Source of the DNA: Microbacterium sp. W4I4 | GTDB lineage: Bacteria; Actinomycetota; Actinomycetes; Actinomycetales; Microbacteriaceae | DNA: 64,000 nucleotides | NCBI RefSeq assembly: GCF_030816235.1 | Contig: NZ_JAUSXT010000001.1 | Span: 558,001 to 622,000, forward strand | Direction: 5' to 3' | Shown: piece by piece, positions 7,722 through 14,736 of the stretch | How positions within the stretch are numbered: position 1 is the stretch's first letter | Layout of the letters: every line of letters begins with the position of its first letter | The notes under the pieces: model-generated | Database searches by the model: none | What the model was told of the DNA's origin: nothing | What the model saw: only the letters and a program-made list of their open reading frames with translations | Translations under genes and position numbers: made by a program

Positions 7722-9336
7722 GGCAGCCCGCGCTCTACGCTCGATCCATGAGTCGACCGCGCATCCGTTCGTCGCCCTGCGTCGAGCCCGCATCCTGCCG
7801 CGCTGGATGCGCCGGCTTGATGCCCGCACCGCGCGGGCGATCAACCGGCGCCGCGTTCCCGCGTACGTCGATCGCCGGTTCGTCCGGATCTCACGGCTTG
7901 CCGACCGCAGCCGGCTGTGGTTGGTCATCTCCTTCCTGCTCTACGCCATGGGCGGTCGGGCCCGGCGCGGGGCCGTGCGCGGCGCCGCGTCGCTCGTCGT
8001 CGGCAGCGTGCTGGCGAACCTGGTGGGCAAGAAGATCTTCGGCGGCGACCGGCCTCTGCTGAAGGATGTGCCGGTGCCTCGTCGTCTGAAGAGGTTTCCC
8101 ACATCAGCGTCGTTCCCGTCCGGGCACGCGGCATCGGCTGCGGCGTTCGTCACCGGAGTGGCGCTCGAGTCCGGCCGAACAGGTCTCCAGCTGGCGCCGC
8201 TCGGCACCGCGGTGACGTACTCCCGGCTTCACACCGGCGCGCACTGGCTTTCGGATGTGATCGGGGGAGTGGTGCTGGGAAGCGCGGTCGCGGTCGCCGG
8301 GCGGATGCTGATTCCCGCTCGCCCGACGCCTCCACCCGTGCGCTCCGCGCCGGCCGTCGGGCTGCCGGCCCTGCCGGGCGGGGAAGGCGCCTTCATTCTC
8401 GTCAACGGATCCTCGGGGATCGATCCACGCCGCCCGGACCCGGTCGAGTTCCTCTCCGACGCGCTGCCGGACGCCCGCATCCATGTCCTTCGGGACGGTG
8501 ACGACATTCCGGGCCTCGTGCGCGAGGCAGCCGGGTCGCAGGCGCCGCCGCGGGTGCTGGGGGTCTGGGGCGGGGACGGCTCGGTCGCGGCCGCCGCAGA
8601 TGCCGCGCGCAGCGTCGGTCTTCCCCTGCTCGTGCTTCCCGGCGGCACCTTCAATCATTTCGCCCGCACGGCTGGCATCCCGACGATCGATGACGCCTTG
8701 GAGGCTCTCCGGACGGGTGCAGGTCGGCGCGTCGATGTCGCCGAGCTCGCGCTCGACGCAGGCGAGTCCTTCACCGTGCTCAACGGGGCCTCCGTCGGTG
8801 TCTATGCGGGCTTCGTCTCGGAGCGCGAACCGAGGGAGAAGGGACTGGGCAAGCCGCTCGCCGCGCTCGTGGCCGCGGCGCGGGTGCTGGCGCGGGCAGA
8901 GGCAATGCCGGTGAGCGTCGACGGGCATCCGGCCAGGGTGTGGTCCGTCGCTGTGGCAGTCGGGCAGAACTCGTCGGCATCCATGGTTCCGCTCCAGCGC
9001 CGCCACCTCGACGACGGGCTTCTCGACGTGCGCGTGCTGCACGCGGTCGGCAGGATGCCGCGGCTGCGCGGCCTGGTGGCGCTTGCTTTCGGCGCGCGGG
9101 CATCCTCGCTGCTGGATCGCGTGCCCGGACGCGGCGGGCTCAGGACGATCGAAGCGTTCACCGCGAGGACGGTGCGGATCGAAGTCCGGACGGAACCCGG
9201 ACAGACGATCGGAATCGCCCACGATGGCGAGGTGACGGAGACCGGGCTGCGCGGCGGCGGTGCCGTGGCCACGGTCACCATTGCCGCCGGGGGCCTGGAC
9301 GTGTACAGCGTCGCCGCGCCCGATGATGCCCGGTGA
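7699..9336 (+). CDS. PAP2 phosphatase - diacylglycerol kinase fusion
   Basis: A 545-residue two-domain protein. The N-terminal half has the PAP2 triad of motifs: KKIFGGDRP (111-119), SFPSGH (138-143) and SRLHTGAHWLSD (175-186), among transmembrane helices. After a Pro-rich linker (209-226) comes a diacylglycerol/lipid kinase catalytic domain with WGGDGS (290-295) and LPGGTFNHFA (313-322). The two activities act on opposite sides of the phosphatidate/diacylglycerol balance. The fusion is a recognised actinobacterial architecture, and its physiological substrate is not certain. The ATG at 7699 sits in the ferredoxin 3' end. Later ATGs in the same region are out of frame. Confidence 0.87.
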   Translation: MTFQPGREAARALRSIHESTAHPFVALRRARILPRWMRRLDARTARAINRRRVPAYVDRRFVRISRLADRSRLWLVISFLLYAMGGRARRGAVRGAASLVVGSVLANLVGKKIFGGDRPLLKDVPVPRRLKRFPTSASFPSGHAASAAAFVTGVALESGRTGLQLAPLGTAVTYSRLHTGAHWLSDVIGGVVLGSAVAVAGRMLIPARPTPPPVRSAPAVGLPALPGGEGAFILVNGSSGIDPRRPDPVEFLSDALPDARIHVLRDGDDIPGLVREAAGSQAPPRVLGVWGGDGSVAAAADAARSVGLPLLVLPGGTFNHFARTAGIPTIDDALEALRTGAGRRVDVAELALDAGESFTVLNGASVGVYAGFVSEREPREKGLGKPLAALVAAARVLARAEAMPVSVDGHPARVWSVAVAVGQNSSASMVPLQRRHLDDGLLDVRVLHAVGRMPRLRGLVALAFGARASSLLDRVPGRGGLRTIEAFTARTVRIEVRTEPGQTIGIAHDGEVTETGLRGGGAVATVTIAAGGLDVYSVAAPDDAR

Positions 9337-9401
9337 CCTGCGCGGTCCGCCGCGCTCAGAGGTTCCGTGACAGAACGAGCGGAAGCGCGCACACTCGAGG
9401 C

Positions 9402-10484
9402 ATGAGTCCGATTCCCTGGGTGCTTCACGTGGATATGGATCAGTTCATCGCGGCCGTGGAGGTGCTGCGACGACCGGAGCTCGCCGGTCGGCCCGTCATC
9501 GTCGGCGGGAACGGCGATCCGACCGAACGTGCGGTGGTCTCCACCGCGTCCTACGAGGCGCGCGCCTTCGGGATCGGATCGGGGATGCCGCTCAAGATCG
9601 CCGCACGCAAGGCACCGGACGACGCTGTCTTCCTGCCCGTGGACCACGCCGCGTACGAGCAGGCATCCGCCGAGGTCATGGGTGCGCTGCGAGAACTGCC
9701 CGGAGTCATCCTGGAGGTGATCGGCTGGGACGAGTGCTTTCTGGGCACGACGACAGATGATCCCGAGTCCGTCGCCGTCGCGGCCCAGCAGGCGGTGCTC
9801 GCTGCCACGTCGCTGCACTGCTCTGTCGGGATCGGCGACAACAAGGTGCGGGCCAAGATCGCGACCGAGTTCGGCAAGCCCCGCGGGATGTTCCGTCTCA
9901 CGGAGCAGAACTGGTTCGAGGTCATGGGGGACAAGTCCACTCGTGAGCTCTGGGGCGTGGGGTCGCGTGTGCAAGCGCGCCTCGCCGAGCACGGCATCCG
10001 CACAGTGCGGGAACTGGCGGACGCGGACGAGGCGGAGATCGTTGGCGAATTCGGTCCGAAGATGGGTGTCTGGTACCACGGGCTCGGCTTCGGGCACGGT
10101 CCAGCCGTGGTCGACGACGCCCCCTGGGTAGCCCGCAGTCACAGTCGCGAGACGACTTTCCAGCAGAACCTGACCACACGCGCGGAGATCGAGGCGGCGA
10201 TCAGCGGGCTCGCAGCGCAGGCCTTCGCCGATTGCGCCGCGGAAGGACGACCGGTCATGCGGGTTCACCTGAAGGTGCGCTATGCGCCTTTCGAGACGCG
10301 CACTGTGGGCCGCAGGCTCCCCGAGGCGACCATCAGCAGCGCTGATTTCATCGCAGCCGCACTCGCGCTCAGCGCCGGGCTCGACCCTGACCGAGAGGTC
10401 CGTCTGCTGGGCGTCCGCGCCGAGATGTCGATGCCCGGCGGCGGCGACGCGATCGAGCGTACGCCGGTGCGCGGCCGGATCTGA
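9402..10484 (+). CDS. dinB2: Y-family DNA polymerase, DinB2-like
   Basis: A 360-residue translesion polymerase. Catalytic acids are Asp11 (DMDQF) and Asp110-Glu111 (GWDECFLG). The N-terminus closely resembles mycobacterial DinB2 (VLHV-D-DQF, GRPVIVGG-GDP, ASYEAR-FG). The steric-gate residue, five positions after the first Asp, is Ile16 instead of Phe/Tyr. In mycobacterial DinB2 this position is Leu and the enzyme readily incorporates ribonucleotides. No beta-clamp motif is obvious at the short C-terminus (TPVRGRI). The ATG at 9402 is preferred over an upstream GTG because the fold starts at PWVLHVD. No LexA-type box was found upstream. Confidence 0.88.
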   Translation: MSPIPWVLHVDMDQFIAAVEVLRRPELAGRPVIVGGNGDPTERAVVSTASYEARAFGIGSGMPLKIAARKAPDDAVFLPVDHAAYEQASAEVMGALRELPGVILEVIGWDECFLGTTTDDPESVAVAAQQAVLAATSLHCSVGIGDNKVRAKIATEFGKPRGMFRLTEQNWFEVMGDKSTRELWGVGSRVQARLAEHGIRTVRELADADEAEIVGEFGPKMGVWYHGLGFGHGPAVVDDAPWVARSHSRETTFQQNLTTRAEIEAAISGLAAQAFADCAAEGRPVMRVHLKVRYAPFETRTVGRRLPEATISSADFIAAALALSAGLDPDREVRLLGVRAEMSMPGGGDAIERTPVRGRI

Positions 10485-10505
10485 ACGTTCAAGGGGATCC
10501 GTCGG

Positions 10506-10524
10506 TGCTGACGTGAAGTCAGCA
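10506..10524 (+). terminator. Hairpin after dinB2
   Basis: TGCTGAC (10506-10512) pairs perfectly with GTCAGCA (10518-10524) around a 5-nt loop, 21 bp after the dinB2 stop. There is no U-tract, so it is at best a weak terminator. The rest of the 126-bp spacer to the convergent HIT gene shows nothing recognisable. Confidence 0.35.
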
Positions 10525-10610
10525 TCTGCCAGCAGGTGTCCGGAGCTTGCAGTCGCGCCCACTCGTCGTCCGTCCACCACACGGCTTCAGAGTAGCGGCG
10601 AACGCTTCGT

Positions 10611-11096
10611 TCAGATGTCGAACTGATACGGCATGCCCAGCGCACCCCTCAGCTTGAGTGCATAGGGCTCTCGCTCGGAAGGCCCGACCCAGTGCGAGTC
10701 TTCGTGCCGCTGATAGAGACGATCGTTCTCATACCGCGGAAACACGTGCACGTGCAGATGCCAGACATCCTGGTTTCCGGCGGGCTCGTTGTGCTGGCGG
10801 AGGGAGGTTCCCTCGCAGCCGTATGCCGTCCGCATCGACGTCGCCACCCGCTGGACGAGATCCCACATGGCGTGGCCGTCCGCGGTGGGAAGGTCATAGA
10901 TGTTCTCGATGTGCGCCCGGGGCATCACCAGCACCGCACCCGGATTGTCCGGCCACCACTTCGGCGCGATGCGGGCATACGCATGGTCGGTTACCGCGAT
11001 GACATCCGAGGATCGGTTGCGCTCGTTGAAGACGCCCAGTTGGAGGCGGCAGAACGGACAGTCATAGCCTTCCGGCTCATGGGAGGTCGCGGGCAC
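10611..11096 (-). CDS. HIT family hydrolase/transferase
   Basis: A 161-residue histidine triad protein. The nucleotide-binding motif HLHVHVFPR contains the three alternating His. An N-terminal CPFC pair is often seen in this subfamily. The proteins hydrolyse or transfer nucleotidyl groups from dinucleotides or AMP conjugates. The in vivo substrate is unknown. The frame opens to 11129, but the GTG at 11096 is preceded by AGAGGAT at good spacing, while the ATG at 11129 would collide with the start codon of the divergent GNAT gene. Confidence 0.88.
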   Translation of the reverse strand: MPATSHEPEGYDCPFCRLQLGVFNERNRSSDVIAVTDHAYARIAPKWWPDNPGAVLVMPRAHIENIYDLPTADGHAMWDLVQRVATSMRTAYGCEGTSLRQHNEPAGNQDVWHLHVHVFPRYENDRLYQRHEDSHWVGPSEREPYALKLRGALGMPYQFDI

Positions 11097-11114
11097 GCTT
11101 GATCCTCTCACTTC

Positions 11115-11120
11115 TAGACT
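11115..11120 (+). promoter_or_regulatory. -10 box for GNAT gene
   Basis: TAGACT, 7 nt before the ATG at 11128, consistent with a leaderless start. It lies in a 31-bp divergent spacer with the HIT gene. Confidence 0.45.
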
Positions 11121-11127
11121 GAGTCGC

Positions 11128-11628
11128 ATGCTGACGACGCCGCGACTGCTGCTCCGGCCGCAAGAGACGGCCGACGCCGAGGTGTTCCATCAGCTCTGGT
11201 CGGAGCGTGATCCGCGAGTGCCTGGGCATCGACGACTCGACGAGCAGGGGAGACCCACTGTAGAGGACATCGCAGAGGACATCCGGCAGTCGGGGTCCAC
11301 CTCCCTGCTGCTCAGCGCCGTGCTACGCGAGAGCTCGGAACTGATCGGTTATGCGGGCCTGATCTTCAGCGGGAAGGGCGCCGAGAACGAGCCGGAGATC
11401 GCGTTCGAGCTGCTGCAGCGCACACACGGGAACGGGTACGCGACCGAGGCAGGCGAGGCCGTACTGGCGTGGGCGAGAGAGCTCGGACACCGCCGGCTCT
11501 GGGCGTCGGTGTGGGACTGGAACATCGCATCGCTCCGAGTGCTGGAGAAGCTGGGCTTCCGCGACGCGGGCGTGCAGCATCCGGCCATGGAACACGGCCG
11601 GACGATCCTCACGGTGCGGGAGCTCTAG
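11128..11628 (+). CDS. GNAT acetyltransferase (RimJ/RimL type)
   Basis: A 166-residue N-acetyltransferase-fold protein of the RimJ/RimL-like group. It starts with TPRLLLRPQETADAEVF, has an acetyl-CoA loop around QRTHGNGYATEAG, and ends with the typical NIASLRVLEKLGFRDAG. The acceptor could be a protein N-terminus or a small molecule. Its 3' end overlaps the convergent GNAT gene by 4 bp. It is the first of four GNAT genes between 11.1 and 13.7 kb. They are too diverged to look like recent tandem duplicates. Confidence 0.85.
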   Translation: MLTTPRLLLRPQETADAEVFHQLWSERDPRVPGHRRLDEQGRPTVEDIAEDIRQSGSTSLLLSAVLRESSELIGYAGLIFSGKGAENEPEIAFELLQRTHGNGYATEAGEAVLAWARELGHRRLWASVWDWNIASLRVLEKLGFRDAGVQHPAMEHGRTILTVREL

Positions 11629-12095
11629 AGCGTCAGCATCATCGAGGAGATTCCCGGACGTTCGGATTCTGTGCGCCGGAACCCCGCCCGCTCGTACGTG
11701 GTGATGGCCGGAAGATTGCCGTCGATCACGTTCAACGACAGCTGCGTCGCACCGAGCTCGCGAGCCCTCTCCTCGGCGAGGACGACGAGCATGTGGGAGA
11801 GGCCGCGGCCGCGCAGCGCGGGATCGATGATGACGCGGGCGAGACGCGCCGTGCCGTCTTTGAGCGTGAGATCGAAATGCCCCGCGATCGCGCTGTCGGT
11901 GCTGTCGCGGTTGTCGACAACGACCCACGCGGTGAGCCCGGGTATCTGCGCCATGACCTGCAGATGGCTGGGCTCGATCGGCCACGTCAGGCGCGGACCG
12001 GTGAACAGGTACAGCCCTTCGGCATCGTCGATCCACGAGGCGACGGTCTCGCAGTCGGCGTCGATACGCGCCCGGGTTTCCCACATGTCGACCAT
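11625..12095 (-). CDS. GNAT acetyltransferase
   Basis: A 156-residue GNAT protein. Motif A (acetyl-CoA pyrophosphate binding) is VIIDPALRGRGLSHML. The C-terminal NLPAITTYERAGF is the usual beta6-alpha4 region. The N-terminal half has ETVASWIDDAEGLYLFTGP, seen in putative aminoglycoside or small-molecule acetyltransferase relatives, but no substrate can be assigned. ATG 12095 (MVDMWE) is chosen because a GGAG site lies about 9 nt upstream. The alternative ATG at 12122 has none and lies in the spacer to the divergent GNAT gene. Confidence 0.82.
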   Translation of the reverse strand: MVDMWETRARIDADCETVASWIDDAEGLYLFTGPRLTWPIEPSHLQVMAQIPGLTAWVVVDNRDSTDSAIAGHFDLTLKDGTARLARVIIDPALRGRGLSHMLVVLAEERARELGATQLSLNVIDGNLPAITTYERAGFRRTESERPGISSMMLTL

Positions 12096-12136
12096 TCTCG
12101 CCGTCTCCGACTGCGGAGGCATGCCAGGCTTGCCGC

Positions 12137-12688
12137 ATGGGACAGCGGACGACGCCGACGGTTGTGGGGGAGAGGGTGACGCTTCGCGACTTCACGGAGC
12201 GTGACGTCGCGCTGGTTGCATCCGTCGTGGATGACCCGCTGATCCCACTCATCAGCACGGTTCCGGCCCAGGGCGATCGGTCTCAGATCTTCGCTTACAT
12301 CGAACGTCAGCGAGGACGCGCGATCAGCGGGGCGGGGTATCAGTTCACGGTCGTCGACAAGGCGACCGACGAGCCGGTCGGGCAGGTCGGCCTGACGTTC
12401 CGGGAGCCGATGCTCGAACGCGCCAGCGTGGGGTACTGGATCGCACCGGACCGCCGGGGAGCGGGATTCGCGACGGCTGCCATCCAGGTACTGGTCGGGT
12501 GGGCGTTCGCGCACCTGCCTATCCAGCGTCTCGAACTCTACGTCGAACCCTGGAATGAAGGATCCTGGCGGGCAGCCGAGGCTGCCGGGTTCCAGCGCGA
12601 GGGCCTGCTTCGACAGTGGGAACACGTCGGATCCGAGCGCAAGGACATGTACATGTATGCACTGCTGCGGGAACCCGGGATGAGATGA
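12137..12688 (+). CDS. GNAT acetyltransferase (RimJ/RimL type)
   Basis: A 183-residue RimJ/RimL-like acetyltransferase. It has the GERVTLRDFTERDVALV start, motif A around IAPDRRGAGFATAAI, and the terminal NEGSWRAAEAAGFQREGLL segment. A CAGGCT sequence ends 6 nt before the ATG and may be a weak -10 of a leaderless promoter. The stop overlaps the next start as ATGA, so it should be cotranslated with the DUF1990 gene. Confidence 0.85.
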   Translation: MGQRTTPTVVGERVTLRDFTERDVALVASVVDDPLIPLISTVPAQGDRSQIFAYIERQRGRAISGAGYQFTVVDKATDEPVGQVGLTFREPMLERASVGYWIAPDRRGAGFATAAIQVLVGWAFAHLPIQRLELYVEPWNEGSWRAAEAAGFQREGLLRQWEHVGSERKDMYMYALLREPGMR

Positions 12689-13158
12689 CCTGTCCTGACC
12701 TGCCCGATTGGCCGCCGACTGATCGAAGTCACCGCCGCTCCGAGATCTCCGCGATCATCGGGCGCGGTGATGCGGCGTGGGAGCGAGCCGCGCACGACAT
12801 CCTGCGGTGGGGTGTGAAGACCGCCAGCGGATTCACCGTCGATTCGTCGGGGCCCGTGTCAGCGGGGGAGCGCGTCACGGTGACTGCACGCATACTCACC
12901 GCGACCGTCGTCGAACCGGTGGAGGTGGTCGCCGTCGTCGACGAAGCCGACCGCGTCGGATTCTCGTACCGCACTCTGCCCGGGCATCCGGTCAGCGGTG
13001 AAGAAGCGTTCATCGTGCATCGTCACGGGGATGACGTGAGGATCACCGTGCGCTCACTGACGCGGGCGGCGCCGCAGCAGCCGTGGAGGGCGCTGTATCC
13101 GCTGCTGCGCATCGCTCAGCTGTTCGCACGACGCCGCTACCTGAAGGCGCTGCGCTGA
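12685..13158 (+). CDS. DUF1990 family protein
   Basis: A 157-residue protein of the DUF1990 family. The IGRGDAAWERAAHDILRWGV segment matches the family's conserved G-G-xxW-A-x-W pattern, followed by the RVGFSYRTLPGHPVSGEEAF core. The family has no firmly established function. ATG 12685 overlaps the GNAT stop (ATGA). Upstream in-frame codons lie inside the GNAT gene. A hairpin follows the stop. Confidence 0.82.
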   Translation: MTCPDLPDWPPTDRSHRRSEISAIIGRGDAAWERAAHDILRWGVKTASGFTVDSSGPVSAGERVTVTARILTATVVEPVEVVAVVDEADRVGFSYRTLPGHPVSGEEAFIVHRHGDDVRITVRSLTRAAPQQPWRALYPLLRIAQLFARRRYLKALR

Positions 13159-13171
13159 ACTGACGGGGTCG

Positions 13172-13191
13172 GGGAGCCGACACGGGCTCCC
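13172..13191. terminator. Bidirectional hairpin between convergent genes
   Basis: GGGAGCC (13172-13178) pairs with GGCTCCC (13185-13191) around a 6-nt loop. An outer ACTGA/TCAGT pair extends the symmetry. It sits between the DUF1990 stop and the stop of the convergent GNAT gene and can serve both directions. Confidence 0.5.
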
Positions 13192-13194
13192 GAA

Positions 13195-13725
13195 TCAGTG
13201 CCGAGCGCTCCACTGCGAACGGAGGACGCCCATGACCACGATGTCCTCGTAATGCCCGCGAACCCAAGCATGCTCACGAAGGTGTCCTTCGATGACGAGT
13301 CCGGCCTTCTCATACGCGCGGATTGCGGCCAGGTTGCTCGCAATCGTCTGAAGGTGCACTCGATGCAGGTTGCAGCGCGTGAAGGCGAACTCGATGATCT
13401 GCGTGACCGCTTCGGCTCCGATCCCTTTGCCTCGAGCGGTCGGCTGAAGGGCGATGCCGACCTCGGCATGGCGAGCCAGGTCATCGAAATCGAAGAGCGA
13501 GACGCTGCCGACTGCCCGGCCGTCGAGGTCGATCACGAAGCGGACATCCTTGTCGGAGGCCGTTTCGGACGGCATCAGGCGGGCGTCGAATGCACTCCGC
13601 GTCAAGGGCGCCGGCATTGACGCACTGCGTTCCTCCCAGGTGTCAAGCTCTGCAGCGATCGCGTACAGCATGTCGAGATCGCTTGCGGTGACGCATCGGA
13701 GACTGACTGCGGACGGGGCGGACAT
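13195..13725 (-). CDS. GNAT acetyltransferase (RimJ/RimL type)
   Basis: A 176-residue acetyltransferase. It has VGSVSLFDFDDLARHAEVGI, motif A IALQPTARGKGIGAEAV and the C-terminal SNLAAIRAYEKAGLVIEGHL. This pattern is typical of the broad RimJ/RimL group, and the substrate is not predictable. ATG 13725 is used because a TACGAT box on the minus strand lies exactly 6 nt upstream. A TTG at 13731 is in frame but would fall inside that spacing. Confidence 0.85.
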   Translation of the reverse strand: MSAPSAVSLRCVTASDLDMLYAIAAELDTWEERSASMPAPLTRSAFDARLMPSETASDKDVRFVIDLDGRAVGSVSLFDFDDLARHAEVGIALQPTARGKGIGAEAVTQIIEFAFTRCNLHRVHLQTIASNLAAIRAYEKAGLVIEGHLREHAWVRGHYEDIVVMGVLRSQWSARH

Positions 13726-13731
13726 GCCCAA

Positions 13732-13737
13732 ATCGTA
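13732..13737 (-). promoter_or_regulatory. -10 box for GNAT gene
   Basis: TACGAT on the minus strand, 6 nt before the ATG at 13725. The spacing suggests a leaderless transcript. Confidence 0.4.
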
Positions 13738-13838
13738 CTCGTCACCGATCCGGCGCGGCCCAGCGCGTCATTCGAACTTTCATGAGCCCGTCGAAATCGG
13801 GATCCGCGAACTCAGCTTCAGACCGCTCTTCCGGAGGC

Positions 13839-13877
13839 TGACATGTCGAACGAGACAACTGACATATCTAGCGAGAC
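13839..13877. repeat. Imperfect 18-bp direct repeat in AT-richer spacer
   Basis: TGACATGTCGAACGAGAC (13839-13856) and TGACATATCTAGCGAGAC (13860-13877) match at 15 of 18 positions with a 21-bp period. They lie in the 262-bp gene-free spacer 13726-13987, which is visibly less GC-rich than its surroundings. A similar TGACATAT...TCTAGC string occurs at 14696-14711 on the other side of the toxin-antitoxin pair. The origin is unknown; it may be a remnant of a mobile element. Confidence 0.5.
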
Positions 13878-13929
13878 CGGACAGCAAGAGTCTACGAGTC
13901 GGGGAGCACAGTAGATCAGTGGTTCTGAC

Positions 13930-13943
13930 ATAATGTGCATTAT
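13930..13943. repeat. ATAATG-TG-CATTAT palindrome
   Basis: A perfect 6-bp inverted repeat with a 2-nt centre in the spacer downstream of vapC. It could be a protein-binding site or part of an element remnant. No gene starts next to it. Confidence 0.4.
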
Positions 13944-13987
13944 CGGTTGTTCCACGAGTGACCAATTCCGCAGACAGTCGCAAGAAC

Positions 13988-14413
13988 TCAGACGTTCGTG
14001 TCACCGACCGGAAGCCCGTGGCGACGCCAGGCCTCGCAGAGCGTTCTGTCACCGGACAGTGCCACGACGTCGAGGGGCACGAGCCTCAATGCGCTCGCGC
14101 AGTGAACGGCGTCGTAACCCCGAAGCGCATCGGAATGAGCCAGGATCGCTGCGGCATGCATCAACGCCTCGTCGACCTCGACGACGGAGACCTCCTTCCA
14201 GAGCGCGTCCAGCACCGCATGGGCTGCTTCATGCTCGCCGGCATCGATCCGATGAGCCCGCAACGCCGACGCCAGCGCTGCGGATGCCTCGACGTAGGTG
14301 ATCCGAGACGAGAACTTCATGCTCGCTTCATCCCACAGTCGCGCGCAGCGTGCCGCGCTCGGCTCGGTGATCGTCAGAGGCATGAGCGCGGACGTGTCCA
14401 GATAGACGATCAT
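13988..14413 (-). CDS. vapC: VapC-type PIN-domain toxin
   Basis: A 141-residue PIN-domain ribonuclease. Acidic residues fit the catalytic set: Asp6 (VYLDTSAL), Glu42 (TYVEASAAL), Asp101 (GYDAVHCASA) and Asp122 (LSGDRTL). The predicted role is type II toxin, cleaving RNA when its antitoxin is lost. The start overlaps the antitoxin stop (ATGA), the usual order antitoxin then toxin. It sits in a pocket of lower GC beside spacer repeats, which suggests acquisition. Confidence 0.88.
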   Translation of the reverse strand: MIVYLDTSALMPLTITEPSAARCARLWDEASMKFSSRITYVEASAALASALRAHRIDAGEHEAAHAVLDALWKEVSVVEVDEALMHAAAILAHSDALRGYDAVHCASALRLVPLDVVALSGDRTLCEAWRRHGLPVGDTNV

Positions 14414-14670
14414 CTGCGCTGTTCGGCGATCAGGTCAGTGACACGTACGCCTTCACCGGCCTTCACGGGTTCCGGCCGCGGCGCCTTGGGCCGCTCGGCG
14501 GGCGCCACCAGACCCTCGGCGATCAGTCGTTCCAGCGCGCTGGGCGCGTCGTAGGCCACCAGGCGGGCTACTGCCCTGCCGTGGTCCGTGACGACGATCT
14601 CCTCGCCGTCGCGCGCTGCGGCGACGAACCGACTCAAGCCGTCCCGCAGTTCGCGGATTCCTACGTTCAT
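14410..14670 (-). CDS. vapB: Phd/YefM-type antitoxin
   Basis: An 86-residue antitoxin. The N-terminus NVGIRELRDGLSRFVAAARDG and EIVVTDHGRAVARLV are the Phd/YefM DNA-binding fold. The Pro/Lys-rich C-terminus with RVTDLIAEQRR should bind and neutralise the PIN toxin. It is expected to repress its own operon through the inverted repeat upstream. A GGGGGAG ribosome site favours the ATG at 14670, and a GTG directly before it (14673) is also possible. The symbol vapB is used by position; the fold is Phd-like. Confidence 0.85.
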   Translation of the reverse strand: MNVGIRELRDGLSRFVAAARDGEEIVVTDHGRAVARLVAYDAPSALERLIAEGLVAPAERPKAPRPEPVKAGEGVRVTDLIAEQRR

Positions 14671-14682
14671 CACTCCCCCATT

Positions 14683-14715
14683 AGTGGCGCTTTTATGACA
14701 TATATTCTAGCCACT
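14683..14715. promoter_or_regulatory. vapBC promoter/operator
   Basis: AGTGGC (14683-14688) and GCCACT (14710-14715) form a perfect 6-bp inverted repeat around an AT-rich core. On the minus strand the core includes TAGAAT and TATATG, both -10-like. The position just upstream of the antitoxin start fits an autoregulated toxin-antitoxin operator. Confidence 0.5.
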
Positions 14716-14736
14716 TCTCGTTCCGGGGTGCAAGGA

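Noticed and set aside
9337-9401. LexA/SOS box upstream of the DinB2-like gene
   Set aside because: No TCGAACNNNNGTTCGA-like palindrome is present in the 65-bp spacer or at the other polymerase's visible end.
10485-10610. Possible small gene on the minus strand after the HIT gene
   Set aside because: The reading frame enters dinB2 and has no start signal. Only a hairpin is supported.
13780-14052. Minus-strand frame across the spacer downstream of vapC
   Set aside because: It overlaps vapC in another frame, has no ribosome site and shows no recognisable domain.
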